Part shown: positions 31,927 through 43,009 of the stretch, one piece after another
How positions within the stretch are numbered: the first letter of the stretch is position 1
How the letters are laid out: every line of letters starts with the position of its first letter
Assembly: GCA_036924085.1 (NCBI GenBank)
Contig: JAVGWX010000007.1
Span: forward strand, 33,345,953-33,409,952
Direction of reading: 5' to 3'
Source: Ariolimax columbianus
Taxonomy: Eukaryota > Mollusca > Gastropoda > Stylommatophora > Arionidae
DNA length: 64,000 bases
Made by a program: the position numbers and the translations under genes
The notes under the pieces: generated by a model
Databases searched by the model: none
What the model saw: only the letters and a program-made list of their open reading frames with translations
What the model was told of the DNA's origin: nothing

Positions 31927-32218
31927 CAAGATGCTGAGCAGCATATGATCTGCAGCAGTCAGCGACCCATAGCTGACTGCTAGTGTCAGGGCCCCGAACC
32001 AGAGCTGCTAAGACCCTTCGACACCTCCACACGGTGAACCTGGATAACAGGCTGCAACAGAGCAACCTGTCTAAGTAGAAGGGATTGAAGAGGGAAGACA
32101 AATGTCTGCCTAAGTCGGATGTGTCGGACCGAAAGGGCCAAACATAGCAGTCAACCTGTAAAATACTACCTTTTCTGGGCTTGGTAGCGGAAGATTGAGA
32201 ACGAACAAAGAAGAAGAA
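31927..32218 (+). repeat. SINE-B with (GAA)n tail
   Basis: Near-complete SINE-B, 'aagatgctgagcagcatatg' to 'gattgagaacgaacaaagaa', with a clear (GAA)n tail at 32206-32219. The tail matches the 3' ends of the I-like LINE copies. Confidence 0.9.
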
Positions 32219-32224
32219 GACATC

Positions 32225-32660
32225 AAAGGTTGGCAGCAACTGATCTCCAATGTCATCTAACTTTTAATTTGATAATGCAACATGACAGGAATTTTCCTGT
32301 CCATCTTTTGACAGTATACTCCCACTTACAACGTTGTTTCCTCCTGCACTGTTGCCCTCCATCTTTCCTTTCAGTATTATTTTCAGCAAGGTCCTTGATA
32401 TGACCAAAATATCTTAACTGTCACACTCTGATTTGTTCATCAATTCTTTTTGCACCTTCTAATTTATGCAAGACTTCCTCATTTGTTTTACTTTCCTTCA
32501 ATCAGTTGCGCCCGATTCTTCTATATATCCACATTTCAATTCTTTTCTCCAAATGTTTGTTCATTGTCCGTATTTGTTCACCATACATTAATGTCAAGTG
32601 TACATAGTTGATCATGTCCTTTTAAAAATTATAAGCTATATGTTTGGATGTCAATATTTG
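32225..32660 (-). mobile_element. RTE-like LINE C-terminal fragment
   Basis: The minus strand reads ILVISRTLLKII-like decay preceded by LRYFGHIKDL-type remnants and KWEYTVKRWTGKFLSC, homologous to the open frame at 10948-11196. Badly frameshifted. Confidence 0.6.
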
Positions 32661-32924
32661 CCAATATAATGCAATATCCTCAGTTTCAGTCTGGCCTGTG
32701 AGGTAGTCAATAATGTCCTGCATTCAGTCCAATCCTTTGCCATGTCATACCATTTCGTACCTAAGTCTCTCAGCAGAATATCTCATCATCACACATGTGG
32801 GCAGCCGTGTGGGCATGTATGTTGTTGTTACAGATCCAAAAGCAACATGTTATCGCTCTTCGATACAATGTCATGTAATGGTATCTGCACGTGTTTATCA
32901 GCTGTTGTCTAGTACCATACAAAG

Positions 32925-33225
32925 TGTGGATAAATTAGACTATAACACGTTTTTTAAAATACACCCACCCACAAGAACAAGAGGGCATAGCTACAAATTA
33001 ACTAAAGAGAGGTCCAGATTAAATATTAGGAAATATTTTTTTAGTCAGAGAGTGGTGAATGTTTGAAATGCATTGCCACAGGAGGTAGTGGAGGCAAGGA
33101 CAGTTAATGCATTTAATAATAAATTAGATGCGCATAGCTTTTAGAGCAAGTTGATGTAAATGAAACTGGTTGTATATAGACTCTGCAGTCTTCTAAACCA
33201 AGTATAATCACATTAAGTTAAACTA
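32925..33225 (+). mobile_element. CR1/L2-like LINE 3' end
   Basis: Begins 'gtggataaattagactataa' and holds the last coding block plus 3' UTR of the family ([20 protein letters not shown]), to 'ttctaaaccaagtataatca' and 'gttaa'. 5'-truncated. Confidence 0.88.
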
Positions 33226-33560
33226 AAGTGTTCCATATATCTGGCTGTGGAGTAAGAAGCATTTTTCTGAAATCTTTTAGCACTCAAAGAGATGATGATC
33301 AATGGTTCCATATGAGTGTGTACACAGCTGGCACTCAGGAGTCTGTTTTGGTTGAATTCTGTTCAGGTACTTGTTAAGTGGGATGTGTGGGGTTCTCAGT
33401 CAGAAAATGGTGTTCTGATCTTTCATTGTGAGTTAATTTACACTATCATTTGGACTGGGGCTTGCATATGTCTGCACACTTCCCTATCATCTATCTGTTG
33501 TCTGACATGCGCACCATCTGACCAGTCCAATGATATTTACGAGACAACACTGCATTCATG
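33226..33560 (-). mobile_element. LINE C-terminal cysteine box fragment
   Basis: The minus strand reads LRTPHIPLNKYLNRIQPKQT, then PECQLCTHSYGTIDHHLFEC, a CX2C...H...C cluster typical of the C-terminus of I- or Jockey-like LINEs. Sequence differs from the other RNase H-bearing families in the window. Confidence 0.65.
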
Positions 33561-33618
33561 ATTCCTCAAAATAGAGTGATTTCTTTGATTTTGACATTGG
33601 GGATTCAATCTCTAATCA

Positions 33619-33872
33619 GGGGCCGGCTTGGCCTAGTGGTTAGTGGCACGGCTCACAAGCCGAAAGTGCTGGGTTCGATCCCTATCACAGCACCGGCCGC
33701 TACCCAGGGGAAGCAAACCCTTAAAAATTAATGCAGGAGGAAGCAGACCCTTACATAAAATGCATGCTGAAGTCAGATGCACTGGGCCGACAGTCGCAAA
33801 ATAAAAACCACAGTGCAACGCACACCGCCTTGGGGATTAGATAAATAAGGCGAACTCGCAAAAAACAAAAAC
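33619..33872 (+). repeat. SINE-A copy
   Basis: Well-kept SINE-A. Box A 'ggcctagtggttag', a Val(CAC)-like loop 'ctcacaa', and box B 'gggttcgatccc' at 33671-33682. Ends 'ggcgaactcgcaaaaaacaa' with an A-rich tail. Confidence 0.92.
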
Positions 33873-33974
33873 AAAAATAATTCTCTGATTGAGATCCCAA
33901 AACACGTCTATCCTCTTTCCACTGCTCGCTGGGTAACACCAAGCTTCTCTGCATCCATGTTTGAGTAAATTTCA

Positions 33975-34440
33975 CACCTCACAGCCGCAGATCATTTAAA
34001 ATGTTCAAATGCTCTCTCTTTAGCAGTTGGTGGATTGTGTGTAGGTGGTCGGTAATGAAGAACCCTCTTCTGAATCCTGCCTGCACACGGGGTTGTTGGA
34101 GGTCCAGTTGTTGGCTGATCCTGTTGACAAGGACTTTGGAGAATATTTTGTAAATCATCAACAATAAGCAGACAGGACGATAGTTCTCCAGGAGTTTGGT
34201 GTCGCCCTTCTTGTGAATGTGTTTAGTCTTTGGGGTTTCCAATGATCTGGAATTCATTTCTCTGAGAAGCACTTGTTAAATAAATTAGAGAGCTGTAGTG
34301 TTAGAATGTCTACTCCCGTCTTAAGAATGTCTATGGCAATTCTGTCTACTCCCAAGGGAGTGTCTGAATTTGCCCAATCCTGTTGCATGGAGAACCTAAT
34401 CCGGTTCAATCAATTGAACAGGTTCTAGCTCAGTAGTCGA
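33975..34440 (-). mobile_element. RTE-like LINE reverse transcriptase N-terminal part
   Basis: The minus strand reads GVDRIAIDILKTGVDIL, then (33979-34272) THKKGD-like HIHKKGDTKLLENYRPVCLL, IYKIFSKVLVNRISQQLD and QAGFRRGFFITDHLHTI. These are the first RT blocks, before the catalytic Asp. Truncated at 33975 before the palm. Confidence 0.85.
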
Positions 34441-34489
34441 CAGTGCTTTTACATTATTATTATTAGAGTATATGGAGAAGCAAAATATA

Positions 34490-34805
34490 CTGATCAGACA
34501 TGTTAGTCAAGGTCGGGCAAAAACATAATGGCCAAGGCCCTCACCTCTGCTTCCTTGTAGCCCTCCCTGGAAACGGGCTGTTTTCATGGCAGCCTGGTTA
34601 ACGAGGTGATGGATTGACATCATCCCCATAGTAGTGAGTGACACGCAGATAAAGCCAAGCATAGCACAACCGCCTGGAGGACCACGGTCCACCTTCATCA
34701 GCACGCTCAGGATGTGAGGAAAGCTAATGCAACCCGCCACTTAATGTCCTTTTCAGGGTGCACAAAAGAGTAAACTGACTCATTGTGCGTAATCAAAACA
34801 ACAAC
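34490..34805 (+). repeat. SINE-E, near full length
   Basis: Best reference for SINE-E: head 'atactgatcagacatgttag', middle 'tggaaacgggctg' and 'gcagcctggttaacgaggtg', 'gcttggc' region, 'ctcattgtg' and an A/C-rich tail with 'aacaacaac'. About 315 bp. Confidence 0.85.
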
Positions 34806-35337
34806 ACCACCAAAGAAAGCACAATGAATGCAATGATGAGCAAAATTAAATTATGTATATTGGGGCATGCCTATATATATAATATATACCTTGGACATTT
34901 AGATTAATGTCTGCTACTGATGCTACTGTTAGCATGTTGTTGGTGTTGTTAACTGCCAACAATGAGTAATAACCTACTCATTGTGGGCATTCGCAACAAC
35001 AACGACATTACAGCATATAATATTATGTCAGTACTTTTGATCAGCTTCTTGTCTTTTAACTACATCAAATTCACTTTAACTGAATACATACAATAACTGT
35101 ATTAAAGCTTATAACCAATGTTGGTTGAAAAACAAGATAGGTCAAAAGGTAGTTTTATTTTAGACCTGTATCTGTGAGAACAAGTCTGGCCATACCATTG
35201 TTGACATGTCTCCAGACTAAGAGACTTGTACCTAGCCCACTGCTCACAATCTTTATAAATATCTCAAATATACTGAACAAGTCATCATAAATATCTCAAT
35301 TATATTTAAGCAGCCATTATAAATATCTCAATTATGT
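34806..35337. other. No gene recognised
   Basis: Short imperfect repeats of 'ataaatatctcaattat' at about 35255-35335; otherwise AT-rich and featureless. Confidence 0.45.
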
Positions 35338-35610
35338 TTCATCATCATCAGTCCAGTAACCTAGAAGGTCGTTGAGGCACTGTTATTGCAGTTTCTCGAA
35401 CTAGTTCATGCCATACGTCTCAATTTTTTGCCAGGGTATTAGTTTCAGCTATAAACCTTCCCGTCCGCTCTTTTATATTGCCCTCCCATCTATTTTTTTG
35501 TCCTCCTCTCCCACGCTTCCCAGGCACAGTGCCTTGCAGAACGGTCTTGGTCAGCCCCACCAATCTTGATATATGTCCATACCATGTTAATTTTCATGTT
35601 TTTACTACAG
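35338..35610 (-). mobile_element. RTE-like LINE C-terminus with (GAT)n tail
   Basis: The minus strand reads NMVWTYIKIGGADQD, GKRGRGGQ-like remnants and a final TGLMMM, whose coding repeat 'gatgatgatga' lies at the 3' end (35339-35350). It lies about 50 bp beyond the alpha-mannosidase stop codon, so it may contribute to that gene's 3' UTR. Confidence 0.6.
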
Positions 35611-35662
35611 TCAGTAGCTTTTTATACTGGCCTAATTCCTTCCTAACAATTTAAAGAACACT

Positions 35663-35851
35663 CTAGTTTGTATTTATTATATTTACCCAGTCATTATAAA
35701 TACTAAATGTCACTTTGAATGTCTTAATGTCCATGTCTTTCAACTGTACAACAAGATTAGCCAATGGAGTGATCTCTTTGACCCCTGTCAGTGTAGTCTC
35801 TATGGCAGATTTGATCTCAACGTTGCTGAAGGAATTCAAATCTGGCTCTTT
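35663..35851 (-). CDS. MAN2A: alpha-mannosidase II-like, last coding exon
   Basis: Acceptor 'ttattttcag' then 62 codons and TAG (35663-35665). Residues run from KEPDLNSFSNVEIKSAIE through LVVQLKDMDIKTFKVTF, which matches the C-terminal pattern of Golgi mannosidase II (a hydrophobic run, then an acidic-Met-x-I-x-T-F ending). It carries 13 residues more than the usual end. Phase 0 at its start agrees with the previous exon. 'aataaa' overlaps the last codons on the coding strand; whether it serves as a poly(A) signal is unknown. Confidence 0.85.
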   Translation of the reverse strand, partial: KEPDLNSFSNVEIKSAIETTLTGVKEITPLANLVVQLKDMDIKTFKVTFSIYNDWVNIINTN

Positions 35852-36107
35852 CTGAAAATAAGAAGAGAAAGAGTGTTAAAAAAAGATATAAAAACCTGTA
35901 ATTCCTACTTGGTAAAGACATTCAATACATTTAAAAATGAAGTAGAGACAATGGTGATCAAAACCAGTGTGTTAGTGGAGTCTAGAAGAGGAGCAAATAA
36001 TGGTAACACTGTAACCTGCCAGAATGTTGTAAGAGTTGACTAAAGAGGGTTGGGCACAGAGCTGGCTACCCCCTCCTGTAGAAACTATTTTCTGCTTCTT
36101 CTTTTTC
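35852..36107. other. Intronic, unassigned
   Basis: Intron sequence next to the last exon's acceptor; no repeat recognised. Confidence 0.5.
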
Positions 36108-36258
36108 TTCTTCTGCATTCGTTCTCAATCTCCCGCTACCAAGCTCTGAACAGGGCTTTGCAAGTAGCAGGATGTAGTCCGGAATGCGCTGTGTCGCTAA
36201 TTTACAGCTTGACTGCGATATTTGCACATTTCGGTCCGACACATCCGTCTTCGGCAGA
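36108..36258 (-). repeat. SINE-B 3' part
   Basis: From 'cgttctcaatctcccgctac' to 'cacatccgtcttcggcagag'. Preceded by T/C-rich (TTC)n, the reverse of its (GAA)n tail. It joins a second SINE-B at 36259 in the same orientation. Confidence 0.85.
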
Positions 36259-36528
36259 GCTTCTTCTTCTAATTCTCAAGCTACCAAGCCCTGAATAGGG
36301 CTTTGCAAGTAGCAGAGAACAGAATGCACTGTGTCGTAGTTTACAACTTGACTGCGATATTTTTGATCCCTTCTCCTTAGCCAATCTGTCCTGTTGCAGT
36401 CTGTTATCCATGAACACCGCGTGTAGAAGGGTCTTGGCAGCTTTTTGCTCTCTGACTCTGACATTAGCAGCCAGCTTTGGGTCACTGGCTGCTGCAGCTA
36501 ATGCATTGCTCTGCATCTTGGTCAAGTC
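36259..36528 (-). repeat. SINE-B, near full length
   Basis: Starts with (TTC)n and 'aattctcaagctaccaagcc', ends 'attgctctgcatcttggtc' at the 5' head. Lies head-to-tail with the shorter copy at 36108. Confidence 0.85.
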
Positions 36529-36579
36529 ACATGAAAAATAAAATAAAACTTGTACACCTTATGGTAACAATAATAGTAA

Positions 36580-38480
36580 TTTTTGCCCATTGCAAGCCAA
36601 GATGGCGACAGCATCATACTTGTGCTATGAGACATGATCTCTTATTGCTGTAAAGTCCAATCCTGGCACTGCGATACCCACACTGATATGTGAGTAGTCG
36701 CCTGTGGGCCGCCATGCGCTCTGTTCTTTTGGGTGGCTCGCTTGTCCTGAGCCTTGATCTGTGGTCTGAGCATCCTGTGTGAGTCTAGCTTGTCAAGTGG
36801 ACGGTTCTGTGCAAGCATCTCCCAGAAGGTGATATCAATATTTGACGGTTCTGTGCAAGCATCTCCCAGAAAGTGACATCAATATTTGATGGTTCTGTGC
36901 AAGCATCTCACAGAAAGTGACATCAATATTTGACGGTTCTGTGCAAGCATCTCCCAGAAGGTGACATCAATATTTGACGGTTCTGTGCAAGCATCTCCCA
37001 GAAAGTGACATCAATATTTGACGGTTCTGTGCAAGCATCTCCCAGAAGGTGACATCAATATTTGACGGTTCTGTGCAAGCATCTCCCAGAAAGTGACATC
37101 AATATTTGACGGTTCTGTGCAAGCATCTCCCAGAAGGTGACATCAATATTTGACGGTTCTGTGCAAGCATCTCCCAGAAAGTGACATCAATATTTGACGG
37201 TTCTGTGCAAGCTTCTCCCAGAAGGTGACATCAATATTTGACGGTTCTGTGCAAGCATCTCCCAGAAGGTGACATCAATATTTGACGGTTCTGTGCAAGC
37301 ATCTCCCAGAAGGTGACATCAATATTTGACGGTTCTGTGCAAGCATCTCCCAGAAGGCGACATCAATATTTGACGGTTCTGTGCAAGCATCTCCCAGAAG
37401 GTGACATCAATATTTGACGGTTCTGTGCAAGCATCTCCCAGAAGGTGACATCAATATTTGACGGTTCTGTGCAAGCATCTCCCAAAAGGTGACATCAATA
37501 TTTGACGGTTCTGTGCAAGCATCTCCCAAAAGGTGACATCAATATTTGACGGTTCTGTGCAAGCATCTCCCAAAAGGTGACATCAATATTTGACGGTTCT
37601 GTGCAAGCATCTCCCAGAAGGTGACATCAATATTTGACGGTTCTGTGCAAGCATCTCCCAAAAGGTGACATCAATATTTGACGGTTCTGTGCAAGCATCT
37701 CCCAAAAGGTGACATCAATATTTGACGGTTCTGTGCAAGCATCTCCCAGAAGGTGACATCAATATTTAAGCTTATCAGAGACACTTTTAAGGAGTCACTG
37801 TAGCGTTCCTTCTGTTCCCCCCAATTAGTGTTGCCTGTTCTGAGTTTAACGTATAACATCTGCTAGGGGAGGCGCTCATCAAAAATGCAAACATGACCTG
37901 TCCATCTTATTTGAGCATTCTGCAGAAGAGTGTGGATTCTCACCATGTTTGACTTGTTAAGAATTTCAGAGTTAGCCACTTTGTCCCGCCACCTGATTCT
38001 GAGCAGCATACACAGACAGCTCATGTGAAAACGATTCAACTGTCTGGCATGTCTGCTATACACTGTCCATGTTTCACAAGCACGCAGCAGAGTGGTTTAC
38101 ACAACAGCACGATACACTTCTACCTTGGTTGTGACACTGGTGCCTTGTCAGTTTCAAATGTTTGATTGCAGCTTTCCAAATGCATAGCTTGCCTTTACAA
38201 TCCTATTGTTGACTTTGTAGTTGATATTTGTTTTTCTGGTGAGGGTACTGTCTAGGTAGGTGAATCTATCTAGTGCTGCCTGAAGAAAATAGTTTTGTAT
38301 GGTAATATTTGGTCCGTGGTCCATCATCCCAGACTCCTCCAGCATCAGTTTGAATGTGCCTGGGAGACTTGGGGAGGGGGGGGGGAGGGGGGAGGGCATG
38401 AACATTCCAATCATCTGCTGGTCACTTTGTGATGAAACTACATGGCTGAGATGTTTTCTGTTTCTATGAATCAACGTCAC
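36580..38480 (-). mobile_element. RTE-like LINE carrying a 44-bp array in its coding region
   Basis: Minus-strand RTE-like C-terminal region. At 38480-37765: YLDSTLTRKTNINYKVNNRI, ASYAFGKLQ, CETWTVYSRHARQLNRFHMS, LRIRWRDKVANSEILN and RIHTLLQNAQIRWTGHVC, then KERYSDSLKVSLISLNIDVT. At that point (37764) the segment encoding NIDVTFWEMLAQNR is expanded 22-fold. After the array the 3' end resumes at about 36796 and finishes with 'cttggcttgcaatgggcaaa' at 36586. Confidence 0.88.
36797..37764 (-). repeat. 44-bp tandem array, 22 units, from RTE coding sequence
   Basis: Units begin every 44 bp from 36797 to 37721 with no length variation. Differences are single bases, mainly 'cagaa(g/a)gtg' and 'cca(g/a)aagg'. 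On the minus strand each unit is the LINE segment encoding roughly IDVTFWEMLAQNR. Because 44 is not a multiple of 3, the frame is lost at each unit, so the array cannot be a protein repeat. Variants fall in blocks, suggesting expansion by unequal exchange or slippage. Confidence 0.96.
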
Positions 38481-38489
38481 TGCACTCCG

Positions 38490-39250
38490 GGCATACCCAT
38501 AGGTGCTCAGTCTCTCTCAGCAAATGGTGCAGGGTCTAGATGCTAATGGTCTCTGTAGCTCGCTGGTAGTACAGTCTCTTGCTCCGTCCTCTCATGCGCC
38601 CCACTTCACTCAAACCTCGTTTGCTGCTTCATCGATTGCGGTGTCCTCATCTAACAGGCGGTCATTGATTGATTTTATGTCATTCCTATCCATCACTAAC
38701 GTGCTCATGATGTGAGCTTGTGAAGCCAAGATGTCAACTCTTTCATTGCCCTGAACCCCAGCATGACCAAGACCAGGACAGTAGATCCATGTCAACCCCT
38801 GGAGGTTTGAGGCCTCAATAGCTGCTATCCACTCGTACCTAAGTCATCCCTTCGATACCTTCTAAGTATGGCTTGCATGTCTGTCATGATGACTGCCCTA
38901 GTTATAGAAATCTCAGATATCCATCTCAGTACTGAGGTCACTACTTCCATCGTCAGTGTATATGATGGCATCACTATCCTGCATGTTCTCAGTTATCAGC
39001 TGATTCATCTCATGCTCTTGTCTCCCGCTGCTACATTCTCTGTATTCCTTGACTAAGGTTATGATGACTCTCCGGTACTCTATCATTCTTCCCCCGTGGC
39101 TATCGTCTCAGCTGGGGTGATGTGTCCGATTGTTTTCTTTGCCTGTTCCATCCATGATGCCCCTCTCTTGATACTTGATGTCTGAGATACTACAGTACAG
39201 AAGGTGCAGCATGTCTGTGGTGACACACATATAGGCTTTGACTTGTGCCA
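38490..39250 (-). mobile_element. RNase H-bearing LINE fragment (third family)
   Basis: The minus strand shows IIYTDDGS (first RNase H Asp), AVIMTDMQAILRRY (second Asp), and in the open frame 38610-38795 CPGLGHAGVQGNERVDILAS, the RNase H end block. Frameshifts join them. Copy 4 of the I-like LINE is inserted at 39250, and the host sequence continues at 42841. Different from I-like families 1 and 2. Confidence 0.75.
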
Positions 39251-39422
39251 AGAAATGCACCTCAACAAAAACCACAGATTCTCAATCAGAGGATACCAGA
39301 CCTTCCGTCTTGATAGAGAAGGTCACAAAGGAGGTGTGCTGATACTGACACGAAACTGCATACCAAGTAGCGCAGTATCTGTAAATCACACGGGACATGC
39401 AGAAATTGTATGAGTCGACATA

Positions 39423-39905
39423 ATGACACAAGAAACGAAAATCTGTATATTCAACCTGTATGGCCCACCCAACAAAGACCTGTCGCTCTTGAATATGGAA
39501 ATCAAGGACTCCAGCTGCCTAGTGGTTGGAGACTTCAACAGTCACTCTGAGAGATGGGGATATTCAGATACAGACAGCACAATTGATGAAGTGGAAGACT
39601 GGGAGATAGACACAAATCTCTATCTCATCAATAGGTCAGACGACAGCCCTAGCTTCTATTCTAGAACATGGCATACCACTTCCATTCCAGACTTGGCCTT
39701 CTCCACGGGAGATATTCACCACAAAATAGATCACCAGGCGCTCAACCAATTAGCAGGTAGCGACCACAGGCCAATTAGGCTAAAAATTGATATGGAAGTA
39801 GGCCCCCAGGAAATAAAACCGCTGCCACGTTGGAACTATAGACAAGCCAACTGGGACAGATTTGCCATGCTGACAGATGGACTGTGTGAAACTATCAACA
39901 CATGA
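39423..39905 (+). pseudogene. I-like LINE endonuclease domain (copy 4)
   Basis: 160 open residues: IFNLYGPPNKDLSL, VVGDFNSHSERWGYSD and AGSDHRPIRLKID, with the catalytic Asp/Asn and Asp/His kept. Compared with copy 2 it has a few extra residues (DLAFST) before the STGDIHHK block, which are either ancestral or a local insertion. Confidence 0.9.
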
Positions 39906-40402
39906 AATAACAATATGAAACCTATGGTGGAAAGCCTAAGCAAAGCACTACTGCAAGCAGCCACCGAAACCATCCCAAGAGGGGCAAGGAAAAACTACAA
40001 GCCATATTGGAATCATGAACTGCAGAAAGCAGAGGATGAAGTCTCAAATGCTAGGGACATCGCAGAGATAGAGCAATCTATGGAAGCAAATATCGCCCTC
40101 AAGGCCATCACTGCGAAATACAAAAGAACACTGAACCAAATAACAAGAGACAGTTGGAAAAAAAACACAGAAAGTCTCAATATAGATAAAGAAGGGAACA
40201 AACTATGGAATTTAGTCAGAGCCATGAACGACGAAACACTTTCAAATAAACAAATTACCATCAAGCAGGCGACAACATGCTCACTGGAAAAAAAGCAGCA
40301 AACGCCTTTATAGAACATTATGCCAGAGCAAACCACATCGATGTCCCTATAGACAGGCATACAGATATAAGTGAAGAATAAAAGTGCCACGACAATATCA
40401 AG

Positions 40403-41264
40403 ATGGCACCAGAGGAGCATATGATGGCAAAACTAACAATGAACGAAATGGACGAGGCCATGAGAACTCTAAAGAAAAAGAAATCGCCCGGACAAGATGG
40501 GATAACAAATGAGATGCTGATGGGCTTGGGCCAAACAGCAAAGAGGAAGTTACTATCAGTCCTGAACCAAAGCTGGAAAAGGGGAATTGTACCGCAGACA
40601 TGGAAAGATGCCGTACTTATAGCAGTACCATAGAAAGAAAAAGATAGAACAGATCCAAATGGATACAACCCTATCAGTCTACTGAGTTGTGTAGGAAAAC
40701 TGTTGGAGCGTATGATAAACACCCGACTGATGTGGCATCTGGAAGAAAAACATATACTAATTCCACAGCAAGCAGGTTTTAGACAGCACAGATCCACTGA
40801 GGACCATATCACTCTCGTAGCCCAGGAAATAGAGGATGCTTACCAGGAGAAAAAACACAGTAGCGGTTTAGGTGGATTTAGAGAAGGCATTTGACAAGGT
40901 GTGAAAAGAGGGACTTGAAGTCAAGCTACGAAGAAGTGAAGTTTGTGGGAAAATGTACAGATGGATCAGCCACTACCTCGAAAACAAAACAGACAGAGTT
41001 CAAGTACAAGGGCAGATGAGCCAAAAGGTGACACTGGAGCAGGGAGTACCCCAAGTGGGAGTACTGTCACCCACACTTTTCCTGGTGTATATAAACAACA
41101 TCACACAGAATATACCAAGAAGAGTCCACAGCTTCATGTTTGCAGATGATCTGGCTATGTGGACCTCTGAAAAGAATCTCACCGTAGCAAACAATCGGAT
41201 GCAGCAGGCCCTAACATCGTTGGAGGAGTGTGCAAACTCATGGCTGGTCAAAATAAATGAGTAA
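40403..41264 (+). pseudogene. I-like LINE reverse transcriptase, fragmented (copy 4)
   Basis: RT in several frames: NEMLMGLGQTAKRKLLSVL, QQAGFRQHRSTEDHITLVA, GVPQVGVLSPTLFLVYIN (the usual QGG is QVG) and FMFADDLAMW with the Asp pair. The block around the first catalytic Asp is frameshifted at about 40860. Confidence 0.88.
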
Positions 41265-41604
41265 AAAACATGTACGATATTCTCGCTTTCAAATAAACCC
41301 CAGAACACCAAAATAAGTCTTAACGGCAAATATCTGCGACCAAACGACAACCCAAACTACCCGGGAGTCACATTTGATCGGTGCATGACATGGAAAAGTC
41401 AGATCGAGAGAAACCGAATGAGAGCCAGACAAAGAATGGCAATCATGAGGAAACTTGCTGGGGACAAGCTGGGGAGCAGACAAAAGAATACTAAAGAAAC
41501 TGTACACTGGAAGAGTGAGACCAGTTCTCGAGTATGGCATTGCAGCATGGACAACAGCAGCAAAGGCGAACTTTGATAAAATTAGCTAACTTCAAAACCA
41601 AGCC

Positions 41605-42697
41605 ATGAGAGTTATAACAGGGGGCATGAAGTCAACGCCAATTGTAGAACTCGAAAAGATTACAAATCTGCAATCCATGACCAATAGAAGAGACTGCAGA
41701 GCCCAGCAGCAAACAGAGAAACTCAGAAGACTGACAGACCATCCAATGCATCAGAGACTAAATAGATTTGGAAATGGGAAACTAAAGCGGAGAAACTTTG
41801 CAGAAAAAGCCAAAGCAAAAATGAGCGAAGACCCTATGAACACCGTAACAACACCAAAGCCCATCCCTACTGTACGCAAACCCACATGGAAGCAGCATAT
41901 CATTCCGGAGGTGGTAGAAAATACACCAGGTATTGGAAACAAGAACAGCCAGACTGAAAAAGAAAGAATAGACATAACCCTGAGGTACATAGCGGAAAAC
42001 TACCCAAGCATGTACTGGACCCATGCATACACCGACGGTTCTGTAACAAACACAACACGGAATGGAAGGGCAGGGGTATTCTTGAGCCTACCAAATGGTA
42101 GAAAAATAATACTGTCAGTGGCAACTGGAAAATTCTCAAGCAATTTCAGAGCGGAGGCAGACGCACTGAAGGCTGCAGTAGAAGCAATGCTCACAGGCGA
42201 AAGCAATGAAAGCCAGATAGTCCTGTTCACAGATGCCCTGGCCGTGGTTACAGCACTAAAAAGCCAGAAAAATACTGAACAATGATTTAAGAGCAGTACT
42301 CTGTCAACTATGCCAGCAATCCGCACCAAAAAGAGTAGTGTTACAGTGGGTTCCATCCCACTGTAACATTCAAGGCAATGAGGAGGCAGACAGACTGGCA
42401 AAAGAAGGTGCAAGACTACCACAACCAGATTCTAGTGTGACCTACGAAGAGTCCAAAATGTTTATTAGGGCCAGATACATAGCGAAATGGGAAACAGAAC
42501 ACACTGGCTACACAAAAAATGATGCCTACTACCAGCTGAACAGAAGAGAGCAGGTTGTGGTCTTCAGACTCCGCACAGGCCACAACAGACTGAGGTACCA
42601 CCTTTTCAAAAAATTGAAGATAGGTGGCACTGACGAATGCTCGTGTGGCACAGGAAAAATGACCGCTGAACATCTGCTGCAAAATTGCCCGACGTAA
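41605..42697 (+). pseudogene. I-like LINE RNase H and C-terminus (copy 4)
   Basis: MRVITGGMKSTPIVELEKI through RNase H: AYTDGSVTNT (Asp), FRAEADALKAAV (Glu replaced by Asp: EAEAL to EADAL), LFTDALAVVTAL (Asp). After a frameshift at 42280 come GNEEADRLAKEGA and CSCGT...TAEHLLQNCP. The second acidic residue change would probably weaken catalysis. Confidence 0.85.
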
Positions 42698-43009
42698 GAG
42701 GACCAGAGAAAGCACATGTGGCCATCACCAGTGGCAACACTAGACAAGCTCTATGGCAGTGTTGATAGCCTCAGGATGACAGCTGCTTTCTTCGAACAAA
42801 TTCAAGTTGACGTCTGACAGCGTACGAAGAAGAAGAAGAAGACTTGTGCCAGTTTATGTCTGAATATGATCGATAACAATCCCAACATGTACTGCATTAT
42901 CACAATCTGGGTTCGACTGGAATGAGAAACTGGTTGTCCTCAGACTCTACTACAGAGTCTTCTACAGTCTTGCAAAATGTCTACATTTGTCTTTTTCTCT
43001 ATCCAGCGT

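Larger units (their letters stand above)
39251..42840 (+). mobile_element. I-like LINE copy 4, 5'-truncated, 11-bp TSD
   Basis: Plus-strand copy, antisense to the mannosidase gene whose 9-kb intron it occupies. It starts inside the endonuclease at the QETH motif, here degraded to EMHL. It runs through the endonuclease (39423-39905), linker, RT, RNase H and C-terminal box to 'cgtacgaagaagaagaagaa' at 42822-42840. The 11-bp 'gacttgtgcca' at 39240-39250 is repeated at 42841-42851. Many stops and frameshifts make it older than copy 3. Confidence 0.95.

Noticed and set aside
36797..37764. CRISPR-like regular repeats
   Set aside because: No unique spacers: units are contiguous and derived from an RTE coding segment. 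Same reasoning applies to the other arrays.
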